A stretch of 64,000 nt of DNA. Origin: Streptomyces mangrovi (lineage in GTDB: Bacteria > Actinomycetota > Actinomycetes > Streptomycetales > Streptomycetaceae). Position numbers and translations under genes: made by a program. A model generated the notes under the pieces. The model worked only from the letters and a program-made list of their open reading frames with translations. It was not told the DNA's origin and ran no database searches. The stretch lies in the NCBI RefSeq assembly GCF_900114215.1, contig NZ_FOSG01000013.1:100183-164182 (forward strand). Reading direction: 5' to 3'. Of the stretch, positions 9,195 through 16,975 are shown in pieces (the first letter of the stretch is position 1; each line of letters starts with the position of its first letter).

Positions 9195-9944
9195 ATGGAT
9201 TGGTCCATTCAGGAGATCGCCCGCTCGGCCGGGACCACCAGCCGCACCCTGCGCCACTACGACGCCGTGGGGCTGCTGCGTCCCAGCCGGGTCGGGCACG
9301 GCGGAATCCGCTACTACGACGAGCACGCGCTGGTGCGGCTCCAGCGGATCCTGCTGCTGCGCGAACTCGGCCTGGGGCTGGCCGCCATCTCCGAGGCCCT
9401 CGACGGGCAGCGGGACGCGGCCGCCGCGCTGCGCACCCATCTGGAGCTGCTCGAACGGGAGCGGGAGCGCCTGGGCCGGCAGATCGAGTCGGTACGGAAG
9501 ACGCTGACCAGGATGGAAGGAGGCGAGCCCCTGATGCCACAGGAGGCTCTCGACGGTTTCGACCACACCAGGTACAAGGACGAGGTGATCGAACGCTGGG
9601 GCCGCGACGCCTTCGAGCGTGGCGACCGCTGGTGGCGCTCGCTGACGGAGGACGACAAGAAGTCCCTCCAGCAGCGCCGGATCGACATCACCACCGACTA
9701 CGCCCGCGCCCACCGGGCCGGTCTCGCACCGGACAGTGAGGAGGTGCTCGCGATCACCCGGCGGCACTACGAGTGGGTGTCCGCCGGCTGGCAGGGCAGG
9801 CACCCCGGTGCGGAGCAGTTCGCCGGGCTCGGGCAGATGTACGTCGACGACCCCCGCTTCACCGCCACCTACGACCAGTACGGCGAGGGCACGGCGGCCT
9901 TCGTCCGGGACGCCATGGCCGCCTATGCCGAGCGCGAACTGTAG
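9195..9944 (+). CDS. TipA-like MerR family transcriptional regulator
   Basis: 249-residue regulator close in size to TipAL (253). Residues 1-70 are a MerR winged helix (WSIQEIARSAGTTSRTLRHYD, later RYYDEHAL), about 75-110 a dimerisation coiled coil, and about 114-249 a TipAS antibiotic-recognition domain (HTRYKDEVIERWG, W-W, EWVSAGWQG, QMYVDDPRF). Known TipAS proteins trap thiopeptides covalently through a cysteine; this protein has no cysteine at all, so it cannot do so. An internal ribosome-binding site before Met at 9534 could give the short form. Autoregulated from 9121-9151. Confidence 0.88.
   Translation: MDWSIQEIARSAGTTSRTLRHYDAVGLLRPSRVGHGGIRYYDEHALVRLQRILLLRELGLGLAAISEALDGQRDAAAALRTHLELLERERERLGRQIESVRKTLTRMEGGEPLMPQEALDGFDHTRYKDEVIERWGRDAFERGDRWWRSLTEDDKKSLQQRRIDITTDYARAHRAGLAPDSEEVLAITRRHYEWVSAGWQGRHPGAEQFAGLGQMYVDDPRFTATYDQYGEGTAAFVRDAMAAYAEREL
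9515..9536 (+). promoter_or_regulatory. internal ribosome-binding site for TipAS-like short form
   Basis: GGAAGGAGG (9515-9523) precedes an in-frame ATG at 9534 by ten bases, inside the MerR gene and at the boundary between coiled coil and ligand domain. Translation from it would give 136 residues, the free ligand-binding domain. S. lividans tipA is known to make such a short form from an internal start. Confidence 0.6.
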
Positions 9945-9982
9945 GGCTCCTCGGAGCAGGCGCGGCGAGGCGCCGCGGAAGT

Positions 9983-10023
9983 GCGGCGGGGGGTGCGGCC
10001 GGGAACGCCGCGCCCCCCGCCGC
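9983..10023. terminator. bidirectional terminator
   Basis: An 11-bp outer stem (GCGGCGGGGGG with its complement) encloses a second 5-bp stem (GCGGC/GCCGC). It sits between the converging tipA-like gene (stop 9944) and the phosphatase-fold gene (stop 10027), so it can serve both. Confidence 0.75.
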
Positions 10024-10026
10024 GCG

Positions 10027-10599
10027 TCAGTGGTCCATGGCCAGTGTCCAGTCCCCCGCCCACCCGGCCAGGGTGACCGACGACAGCGGCCGGACGTCCA
10101 CACGCCAGTAGGTGTGCGGCGGCGCCTTCAGCGCGTACACCGCGGCCGCGCGCAGCACCGTCGGTTCGACGACCGCGGCGATCAGGGTGTCGCCCTCGCC
10201 ACCCGGCCGGGTGTCCAGCCAGTCGCCCACCCGCAGGATGAAGGAGAGCAGCGACTCACCGCCGTGCGGGGTGGCGTGGGGGTCGGCGAGCCAGGCGTCC
10301 ACGGCCCGCGGCTCGACCGCGGCGACCTCCCTGAGGGTGTGCCCGCGCCACCGGCCCATGTCGCACTCGCGCAGCGCGGGCTGGGCCAGCGGCCGCATCC
10401 CCAGGACGTCCCCGGTCTCGCGGCAGCGCATGGTCGGCGAGCAGTAGCGCAGTTCGGCGCCCGCCAAGTGCCCGTACGCCGGGAGGGCCCGCTCGGCCTC
10501 CCGCCACCCGGCGGCGTCCAGGGGGCGGTCGTCCTCGAAGCGCACGTCCAGCAGGGATGAGCTGCGGGCGGCGGCGAGCAGCGTGATCCGCAGGTGCAT
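10027..10599 (-). CDS. histidine-phosphatase-superfamily protein, catalytic motif lost
   Basis: 190-residue protein of the phosphoglycerate-mutase-like fold. Fold landmarks are present: CSPTMRCRETGDVLG (the SPxxRxxxTA region), LRECDMGRWRGHT, and HGGESLLSFI. The N-terminal RHG motif that supplies the phosphorylated histidine is replaced by AAARSSSLLD, so phosphatase activity is doubtful. A single-domain, cytosolic protein with no signal peptide. The ATG lies six bases after TACCAT on the minus strand, again a leaderless arrangement. It may be a binding or regulatory homologue. Confidence 0.8.
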   Translation of the reverse strand: MHLRITLLAAARSSSLLDVRFEDDRPLDAAGWREAERALPAYGHLAGAELRYCSPTMRCRETGDVLGMRPLAQPALRECDMGRWRGHTLREVAAVEPRAVDAWLADPHATPHGGESLLSFILRVGDWLDTRPGGEGDTLIAAVVEPTVLRAAAVYALKAPPHTYWRVDVRPLSSVTLAGWAGDWTLAMDH

Positions 10600-10671
10600 T
10601 ACCGGATGGTAGAACCGTGAACCGGATTGTTCGACGGTCGGGCACGGACTGTTTTCGGACGTATGCCCGGA

Positions 10672-11091
10672 TCACTCGGGGATCAGCGTCATCAGCCGCC
10701 CGGGATCCTCCGGCGGACGGAAGCCGACCCCCTCGTAGAGGCCGTGCGCGTCCTCGGTGGCCAGCAGCACCCGCCCGAGCCCGTACGGCTCGAGCTCCGC
10801 GAGCGCGGCTTTCACCAGCGCCTTCCCCAGACCCCGGCCGCGGGCGGCGGGGGCGACGTAGACGTCGCACAGCCAGGCGAAGGTGGCCCGGTCGGTGACC
10901 ACCCGCGCGTAGCCGAGTTGCTCGCCGGTGGCCCTGTCGTACGCCCCGAGATTGAGCGAGCCCGCGATGGCCCTGTCCTGTTTGCCGCGGCTGCGGCCGA
11001 GCGCCCAGTAGGCATCGGTGGAAAGCCAGTGGTGGACGCGGGCTGCGTCGAGGCGGGCGGGATCGGTGGAGATCTCGTACGGGGTGCTCAT
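10672..11091 (-). CDS. GNAT family N-acetyltransferase
   Basis: 139-residue compact acetyltransferase. ARVVTDRATFAWLCDVYV is followed by the acetyl-CoA motif APAARGRGLGKALVKAAL (residues about 78-97) and LATEDAHGLYEGVGF, with the tyrosine typical of the active site. Substrate unknown. Start ATG at 11089-11091 has no clear Shine-Dalgarno; CAGGCT lies eight bases upstream, so it may be leaderless. A 72-base gap with no recognisable signal separates it from the phosphatase-fold gene downstream. Confidence 0.86.
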   Translation of the reverse strand: MSTPYEISTDPARLDAARVHHWLSTDAYWALGRSRGKQDRAIAGSLNLGAYDRATGEQLGYARVVTDRATFAWLCDVYVAPAARGRGLGKALVKAALAELEPYGLGRVLLATEDAHGLYEGVGFRPPEDPGRLMTLIPE

Positions 11092-11274
11092 GGCGGGAGA
11101 GCCTGGCAGCCGGTGCGCGGTCCGTCGACCGGTTTTGCCCCCTCCTCAGCTTCCCTCCGCTTCCCCCTGCCCCCTGTTCCCCTCCGCATCCGTGTTCGCG
11201 GGCGCCCGGCCGCCCTCCGCCTCTAGAATCGTGATGAACAGGATTTTCTTCTCGATACGGACAGGAGACCGCCG

Positions 11275-11496
11275 ATGCAGGCGAACGCGGGCGACCTGCT
11301 GCTGGTCCACGGCAGGTTCGTGGGGCAGCACGAGAGGGTCGCGGAGATCATCGAGGTACTGGGGACGAACGGCGAGCCGCCGTACCGGGTCCGCTTCGAG
11401 GACGGGCACGAGACCGTCATGTCACCGGGGCCCGACTCCGTGGTGCGGCGCCACGGCGAGCCCCTGCTGGAGCACGGCGAGCCCCGGCGCCGCTGA
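11275..11496 (+). CDS. DUF1918 domain protein
   Basis: 73-residue protein, almost entirely one DUF1918 domain, a small SH3-like barrel common in actinobacteria and of unknown role. Characteristic features are the start ANAGDLLLVHGR, the middle GEPPYRVRFEDGHE, and the hydrophobic VMSPGPDSVV. ACAGGAGA a few bases upstream supports the ATG. It is convergent with the glycosyl-hydrolase-like gene and seems to be a single-gene transcript. Confidence 0.85.
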   Translation: MQANAGDLLLVHGRFVGQHERVAEIIEVLGTNGEPPYRVRFEDGHETVMSPGPDSVVRRHGEPLLEHGEPRRR

Positions 11497-11559
11497 CGCC
11501 GGGGCCGCGCACCGGACGAAGGAACACGGAAGGAGACGGGGGCCGCCGCGGGAGACCGG

Positions 11560-12819
11560 CTAGCGGGGCGCCCGCACCGGTCGGTCGTAGTGGTCCTCCA
11601 CCACCCGGCTCATGGCCCCGATCGGGTCCGCGGCGACGTGCTTCGCCGAGAAGTAGACGTTGCCGCGGACCTCGGGGTGACGGCCGCAGAGCGTCAGATG
11701 GCGGGAGAGCTCGGCCGGGTCGTGCCAGGCCGGCCCCTGGGCCGGATCGCCCGCCTTGTACAGCGCCTCGCCGATGTGGAGTTCGACGCCGGTGTCCCGC
11801 ACCACATCGGCCCACCAGGGCACCAGCTTCGCGTAGTCGGCGGCGGCGAAGCCGATGTTCCAGTACACCTGCGGCACGATGTGGTCGACCCAGCGCTCGC
11901 GCACCCACTTGCGGGTGTCGGCGTACAGGTCGTCGTAGGTCTCCACGCCCGCGCGGGTGTCGGAGCCCTCCGGGTCGGTGCCCGCGTTGCGCCACACGGC
12001 GAAGGGGCTGATCCCGAAGCGCACGCGCGGCTTGGTCCGCCTCAGGCGCAGCGAGGTCTCCCGCACCAGCTTGTCGATGTTGTCGCGCCGCCAGTCGGCC
12101 CGGTCGGCGAAGGCACCGCCGTACCGCTCGTAGGCCTCGTCGTCGTCGAAGACCTCCCCCGCCACCGGGTACGGGTAGAAGTAGTCGTCCCAGTGCACGC
12201 CGTCGATGTCGTAGCGCTCCACCGCGTCGAACATCGCGTCCTGGACGAAGGCGCGCACCTCGGGCAGCCCGGGGTTGTAGTAGAGCTTGCCGCCGTAAGC
12301 CACCACCCACTCCGGGCGGCGGCGTGCGGGGTGGGAGTCGGCCAGCCGCCCGGGATCGTCGTGGTTGGCCACCCGGTAGGGGTTGAACCAGGCGTGCAGC
12401 TCCAGCCCGCGACGGTGCGCCTCGCACACGGCGAAGCCCAGCGGATCCCAGCCGGGATCCTCGCCCTGGGTGCCGGTGAGGTACTGCGCCCAGGGCTCGT
12501 GGGGCGAGGGCCACAGGGCGTCCGCGGTGGGCCGCACCTGGAGGAACACCGTGTTGAGGCGGCGCTCGACCGCCGTGTCCAGATGCGCCAGCAGCTGTCT
12601 TCGCTGCTCGGCCGGGGCGAGCCCGGGCCTGGTCGGCCAGTCGATGTTGGCGACGGTGGCCACCCACATCCCGCGCAGTTGCGGGCGCTGCCGGTACCGG
12701 CCGCCCCCGCCGCCCTCCTGCGCGGCCGACGCCGCACCCGCCCCCGGACCCGTCAGCAGCGAGCCGGAGAGCACCCCGACCGCCGCCGCACCGAAGGTTC
12801 TCCTGGAGAAAAGCCCCAT
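11560..12819 (-). CDS. secreted GHL10-type glycosyl hydrolase-like protein
   Basis: 419-residue exported protein. The N terminus SRRTFGAAAVGVLSGSLL with a following AASA cleavage region is a twin-arginine signal, so it is probably folded before export through the TatAC encoded at 38-39 kb. The mature part is a TIM barrel of the GHL10/DUF187 type: RGMWVATVANIDWP at the first strand, NTVFLQVRPTADALWPS, HAWFNPYR and the acidic DGVHWDDYFYP motif. Members act on cell-wall or other polysaccharides, but the substrate is not settled. It is divergent from the xyloglucanase gene. Confidence 0.85.
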   Translation of the reverse strand: MGLFSRRTFGAAAVGVLSGSLLTGPGAGAASAAQEGGGGGRYRQRPQLRGMWVATVANIDWPTRPGLAPAEQRRQLLAHLDTAVERRLNTVFLQVRPTADALWPSPHEPWAQYLTGTQGEDPGWDPLGFAVCEAHRRGLELHAWFNPYRVANHDDPGRLADSHPARRRPEWVVAYGGKLYYNPGLPEVRAFVQDAMFDAVERYDIDGVHWDDYFYPYPVAGEVFDDDEAYERYGGAFADRADWRRDNIDKLVRETSLRLRRTKPRVRFGISPFAVWRNAGTDPEGSDTRAGVETYDDLYADTRKWVRERWVDHIVPQVYWNIGFAAADYAKLVPWWADVVRDTGVELHIGEALYKAGDPAQGPAWHDPAELSRHLTLCGRHPEVRGNVYFSAKHVAADPIGAMSRVVEDHYDRPVRAPR

Positions 12820-12974
12820 GCTGCCTCCTTCGACGACGACTCACCCGATCATCCCGGCCGGGTAGCGGCATGGCAACTGCGCGTAACGGTCGAGTGCGCG
12901 CCGGCCGATGCCGCGCCGTCCTCCTGACGCACCCCCTTATGCGAACACTGTTCGACAACTAGCATCCGCACACC

Positions 12975-12988
12975 TGGGAGCGCTCCCA
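12975..12988 (+). promoter_or_regulatory. CebR-type operator
   Basis: TGGGAGCGCTCCCA, a perfect 14-bp palindrome identical to the published CebR box consensus. CebR is the LacI-family repressor of cellulose and cello-oligosaccharide use in Streptomyces and is released by cellobiose. It lies 58 bases before the xyloglucanase start and just downstream of a weak -10 (TAGCAT, 12960-12965), a position suited to blocking transcription. Confidence 0.85.
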
Positions 12989-13046
12989 AAGATTGGTTGA
13001 TCCCCTCACCGCCCACCTGGGCGGATCTGCCCGGAGAGGACGTATC

Positions 13047-15794
13047 GTGCCCGGAAGACGATCGGCCGGCGCCGCCCTGGCGGCGCTGGCACTGGCCGGA
13101 GGATTACTGACCGCCTCCATGAGCCCGGCCTCGGCCGGCCCCGAGGCCCCGCCGGGGGGCGTCGAGGTCTCGGCCGACAGCTACACCTGGAAGAACGTCC
13201 GGATCGACGGTGGCGGCTTCGTGCCCGGCATCGTCTTCAACCCCTCGGAGAAGGACCTGGTCTACGCCCGGACCGACATCGGCGGCGCCTACCGCTGGGA
13301 CGAGGCCGGGAAGCGGTGGACACCGCTGCTGGACTCCGTGGGCTGGGACGACTGGGGTCACACGGGGGTGGCGTCCCTGGCCACCGACCCCGTCGACCCC
13401 GACAACGTGTACGTCGCCGTCGGCAACTACACCAACGACTGGGACCCGAACAACGGCGCGGTCATGCGATCGTCGGACCGCGGGGCCACCTGGAAGAAGA
13501 CCGAGCTGCCCTTCAAGCTCGGCGGGAACATGCCGGGCCGGGGCATGGGCGAGCGGCTGGCCGTCGACCCCAACGACAACCGCGTCCTCTACCTGGGCGC
13601 CCCCAGCGGCCACGGCCTGTGGCGCAGCACCGACTCCGGCGCCACCTGGTCCGAGGTGGAGAGCTTCCCCAACCCCGGCACCTACGTCCCCGACCCGGAC
13701 AGTGACAACAGCTATCTGACGGACGAGGTCGGCGTCGTCTGGGTCACCTTCGACGAGCGCACCGGCAGCGCCGGAAGCCGGACCGGGACGATCTACGCCG
13801 GCGTCGCCGACAAGGAGGAGTCGGTCTACCGCTCCACCGACGGCGGTGCCACCTGGGAGGCCGTCCCCGGCCAGCCCACCGGCTACCTCCCCCACAAGGG
13901 CGTGCTGGACACCGACAGCGGCCACCTCTACATCGCCACCTCCGACACCGGCGGCCCGTACGACGGCGCCAAGGGCCAGGTGTGGCGGTACGACACCGGC
14001 AGCGGTGAGTGGACGGACGTCAGCCCGGTGCCCGAGGCCGACACCTACTTCGGCTACAGCGGGCTGACGGTCGACCGCCAGAACCCGGGCACGGTCATGG
14101 TCACCGGCTACAGCTCCTGGTGGCCGGACACCCAGATCTTCCGCAGCACCGACAGCGGCGAGACCTGGACCGGCGCCTGGGAGTACGAGGGCTACCCCAA
14201 CCGCTCCGACCGCTTCACCATGGACGTCTCCTCCGTGCCCTGGCTGACCTTCGGCGGCAACCCCTCCCCGCCGGAGACGGCGCCGAAGCTGGGCTGGATG
14301 ACCGAGTCGCTGGAGATCGACCCGTTCGACTCCGACCGGATGATGTACGGCACCGGGGCCACGGTCTACGGCACCGAGGAGCTGACCTCCTGGGACCGCG
14401 ACGAGACCTTCACCGTCAAGCCGATGGTCGAGGGCCTGGAGGAGACCGCGGTCAACGACCTGATCAGCCCGCCCTCCGGAGCCCCGCTGCTCAGCGGCAT
14501 GCTCGACATCGGCGGCTTCCGGCACACCGACCTGGACCGGGTGCCGGAGCTGATGTACCGGTCGCCGTTCATGGAGGCCGTCTCCAGCCTGGACTACGCC
14601 GAGAAGGACCCGAACACGGTGGTCCGGGCCGGCAGCGGCGAGAGCGGGCAGCACATCGCCTTCTCCACCGACAACGGCGCCAACTGGTTCGCCGGCAGCG
14701 GCCAGCCGTCCGGGGTGACCGGCGGCGGCACGGTGGCCGCGGCGGCCGACGCGAGCGGCTTCGTGTGGAGCCCGGAAGGCGCCGGCGTGCACCGCACCAC
14801 CGGCTACGGCAGCTCCTGGTCGGCCTCGCGGGGCATCCCGGCGGGTGCTCGCGTCGAGGCGGACCGGGTGGACGCCGACACCTTCTACGGCTTCTCGGGC
14901 GGGACCTTCTACGTCAGCGGCGACGGCGGCGCCACCTTCACCGCCTCCGGCGCCACCGGGCTGCCCGCCGACGGCGACGTCCGCTTCAAGGCCGTGCCCG
15001 GCGAGGAGGGCCACATCTGGCTCGCGGGCGGCAGCGGCGACGCCTACGGGCTGTGGCGCTCCACCGACGGCGGGGAGAGCTTCGCCCGGGTCGCAGGCGT
15101 CGAGGAGGCGGACACCATCGGCTTCGGCAGGGCCGCGCCGAACGCCTCGTACCCCGCCCTGTACAGCAGCGCGAAGATCGGCGGGGTGCGGGGGATCTAC
15201 CGCTCCGACGACGCCGGGGCGAGCTGGGTGCGGATCAACGACGACGCCCACCAGTGGGGCTGGACCGGCGCGGACATCACCGGCGACCCGCGGGTGTACG
15301 GACGGGTCTACGTGGCCACCAACGGCCGCGGAATCCTCTACGGCGACAGCCCCGGGACGACCGACCCGACGGACCCGACGGACCCGACCGATCCGGAGGA
15401 GCCCGGCGACCCGGACGACCCCGAGGACCCCGAGGAGCCGGGGGACCCGGGGGATCCCGGTGAGCCGGGCACCGCGCGGTGCGCCGTCGCCTACGAGGTC
15501 ACCAACCAGTGGCAGGGCGGCTTCCAGGCCGACGTCACCGTGCGGAACACCGGCGACACGGCCGTCGACGGCTGGGAGGCGGCCTGGTCCTTCACGGACG
15601 GCCAGCGGGTCGACCAGATGTGGAACGCCTCCTTCACCCAGAGCGGCGCCACGGTGACGGCCTCCTCGGTGGGCTGGAACGCGCGACTGGAACCGGGCGC
15701 CTCGGCGTCCTTCGGCTTCACCGGCTCCTGGTCGGGCGCCAACGGCGTCCCCGACTCCTTCGAGCTCAACGGGGCGGCCTGCACGACAAGCTGA
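13047..15794 (+). CDS. secreted GH74 xyloglucanase with CBM2
   Basis: 915-residue exported endo-xyloglucanase. Residues 1-30 form a Sec signal (LAALALAGGLL, then ASA). The catalytic part is two seven-bladed propellers with repeated Asp-box turns (STDSGATW, STDGGATW and others). Candidate catalytic aspartates are D77 in RTDIGGAYRW and D487 in GMLDIGGFRH, spaced as in known GH74 enzymes. A Pro/Asp/Glu linker leads to a C-terminal family 2 cellulose-binding module with flanking cysteines and exposed tryptophans. The GTG at 13047 is chosen because GGAGAGGA lies six bases before it; a TTG at 12993 lacks a site. Confidence 0.95.
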   Translation: MPGRRSAGAALAALALAGGLLTASMSPASAGPEAPPGGVEVSADSYTWKNVRIDGGGFVPGIVFNPSEKDLVYARTDIGGAYRWDEAGKRWTPLLDSVGWDDWGHTGVASLATDPVDPDNVYVAVGNYTNDWDPNNGAVMRSSDRGATWKKTELPFKLGGNMPGRGMGERLAVDPNDNRVLYLGAPSGHGLWRSTDSGATWSEVESFPNPGTYVPDPDSDNSYLTDEVGVVWVTFDERTGSAGSRTGTIYAGVADKEESVYRSTDGGATWEAVPGQPTGYLPHKGVLDTDSGHLYIATSDTGGPYDGAKGQVWRYDTGSGEWTDVSPVPEADTYFGYSGLTVDRQNPGTVMVTGYSSWWPDTQIFRSTDSGETWTGAWEYEGYPNRSDRFTMDVSSVPWLTFGGNPSPPETAPKLGWMTESLEIDPFDSDRMMYGTGATVYGTEELTSWDRDETFTVKPMVEGLEETAVNDLISPPSGAPLLSGMLDIGGFRHTDLDRVPELMYRSPFMEAVSSLDYAEKDPNTVVRAGSGESGQHIAFSTDNGANWFAGSGQPSGVTGGGTVAAAADASGFVWSPEGAGVHRTTGYGSSWSASRGIPAGARVEADRVDADTFYGFSGGTFYVSGDGGATFTASGATGLPADGDVRFKAVPGEEGHIWLAGGSGDAYGLWRSTDGGESFARVAGVEEADTIGFGRAAPNASYPALYSSAKIGGVRGIYRSDDAGASWVRINDDAHQWGWTGADITGDPRVYGRVYVATNGRGILYGDSPGTTDPTDPTDPTDPEEPGDPDDPEDPEEPGDPGDPGEPGTARCAVAYEVTNQWQGGFQADVTVRNTGDTAVDGWEAAWSFTDGQRVDQMWNASFTQSGATVTASSVGWNARLEPGASASFGFTGSWSGANGVPDSFELNGAACTTS

Positions 15795-15832
15795 CCGTGC
15801 GGGCGTCCGCACGGACCGCCGTGCGGACGGCC

Positions 15833-15864
15833 GGTCGGCCGGGGCCGCGAAGCCCCGGCCGACC
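15833..15864 (+). terminator. terminator after xyloglucanase gene
   Basis: Perfect 13-bp stem (GGTCGGCCGGGGC and complement) with a 6-base loop, followed by GTTTCT, 38 bases after the xyloglucanase stop. Confidence 0.8.
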
Positions 15865-15964
15865 GTTTCTCCGGCGCGACGCGGTAACGTCGGTCGGCGA
15901 GGCGCTGCGGCCGGAACCGTACGGGGGCGGCGTCACGGACCAGTGGATCAGCGAAAGGCACGAT

Positions 15965-16822
15965 GTGACCGACATCGAACGCGTCGGAGTGGTTGGCTGC
16001 GGCCAGATGGGCTCGGGTATCGCCGAGGTCTGCGCACGGGCCGGCCTGGACGTCATGGTCGCCGAGACCACCGGCGAAGCCCTGGAGATAGGCCGTACCC
16101 GGCTGGTGACCTCCCTGGACAAGGCCGCCGCACGAGGCAAGATCAGCGAGGCGGAGCGCGACGCCACCCTGGAGCGCCTCTCCTTCACCACCGACCTCGG
16201 CGAGTTCGCCGACCGCGATCTGGTGGTCGAGGCGGTCGTGGAGAACGAGCAGGTCAAGACCGAGATCTTCCAGATCCTCGATCAGGTGGTGACCAGCCCG
16301 GACGCGATCCTGGCCTCCAACACCTCCTCCATCCCGCTGGTGAAGCTGGCCGTGGCGACCGCCCGCCCGGACCGGGTGATCGGCATCCACTTCTTCAACC
16401 CCGCGCCGGTGCAGCGGCTGGTGGAGCTGATCCCCGCGCTGACCACCTCCGACGACACCATCGCGCGGGCCGAGACCGCGGTCGTCAAGCTGCTGGGCAA
16501 GCACGCCATCCGCGCCCAGGACCGCTCGGGCTTCGTGGTCAACGCGCTGCTGATCCCGTACCTGCTCTCGGCGATCCGGATGTTCGAGACGGGCATCGCC
16601 AGCCGCGAGGACATCGACAACGGCATGGAGATGGGCTGCGCACACCCCATGGGGCCGCTCAAGCTCGCCGACCTCATCGGCCTGGACACCGTCGCCTCGG
16701 TCGCGTACTCGATGTACGAGGAGTACAAGGAGCCGCTGTACGCCGCCCCGCCGCTGCTCCAGCGGATGGTCGACGCCGGCCGCCTGGGCCGCAAGACCGG
16801 CGCGGGCTTCTACACGTACTGA
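15965..16822 (+). CDS. 3-hydroxybutyryl-CoA dehydrogenase
   Basis: 285-residue NAD(P)-dependent dehydrogenase interconverting acetoacetyl-CoA and 3-hydroxybutyryl-CoA. The Rossmann fold starts VGVVGCGQMGSGIAEV; ASNTSSIPL contains the catalytic-pocket serine and HFFNPAPVQRLVEL the catalytic histidine; the C-terminal helical domain ends LGRKTGAGFYTY, as in the family. In Streptomyces this enzyme feeds ethylmalonyl-CoA and polyhydroxyalkanoate routes. The GTG start follows GAAAGGC; the long upstream open frame overlaps the CBM2 and is not coding. Confidence 0.95.
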   Translation: MTDIERVGVVGCGQMGSGIAEVCARAGLDVMVAETTGEALEIGRTRLVTSLDKAAARGKISEAERDATLERLSFTTDLGEFADRDLVVEAVVENEQVKTEIFQILDQVVTSPDAILASNTSSIPLVKLAVATARPDRVIGIHFFNPAPVQRLVELIPALTTSDDTIARAETAVVKLLGKHAIRAQDRSGFVVNALLIPYLLSAIRMFETGIASREDIDNGMEMGCAHPMGPLKLADLIGLDTVASVAYSMYEEYKEPLYAAPPLLQRMVDAGRLGRKTGAGFYTY

Positions 16823-16866
16823 GATCCGCCGAGCCGCACGGCGCCGGCCGGGCCGCGCGGAGGCGG

Positions 16867-16921
16867 GAACGCCGACGGCGGGGCACCCCTTGTCGAAGGG
16901 GGTGCCCCGCCGTCGGCGTTC
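16867..16921. terminator. bidirectional terminator between hbd-type gene and pheT
   Basis: Perfect 23-bp stem with a 9-base loop, one of the strongest in the window, between two converging genes (stops at 16822 and 16976). Confidence 0.9.
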
Positions 16922-16975
16922 TGCGTTCCCCGTCCGCCGGCACCGGGCGGGCCGGCCGCGGCGGACGGGAGGCGG

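Noticed and set aside
12993..13046. Upstream TTG start for the xyloglucanase
   Set aside because: It lies five bases after the CebR box, has no ribosome-binding site and adds residues before a normal signal peptide; the GTG at 13047 has GGAGAGGA.
13104..15812. 902-codon frame opposite the xyloglucanase
   Set aside because: The plus-strand frame has signal peptide, GH74 and CBM2; the antisense frame has no family signature.
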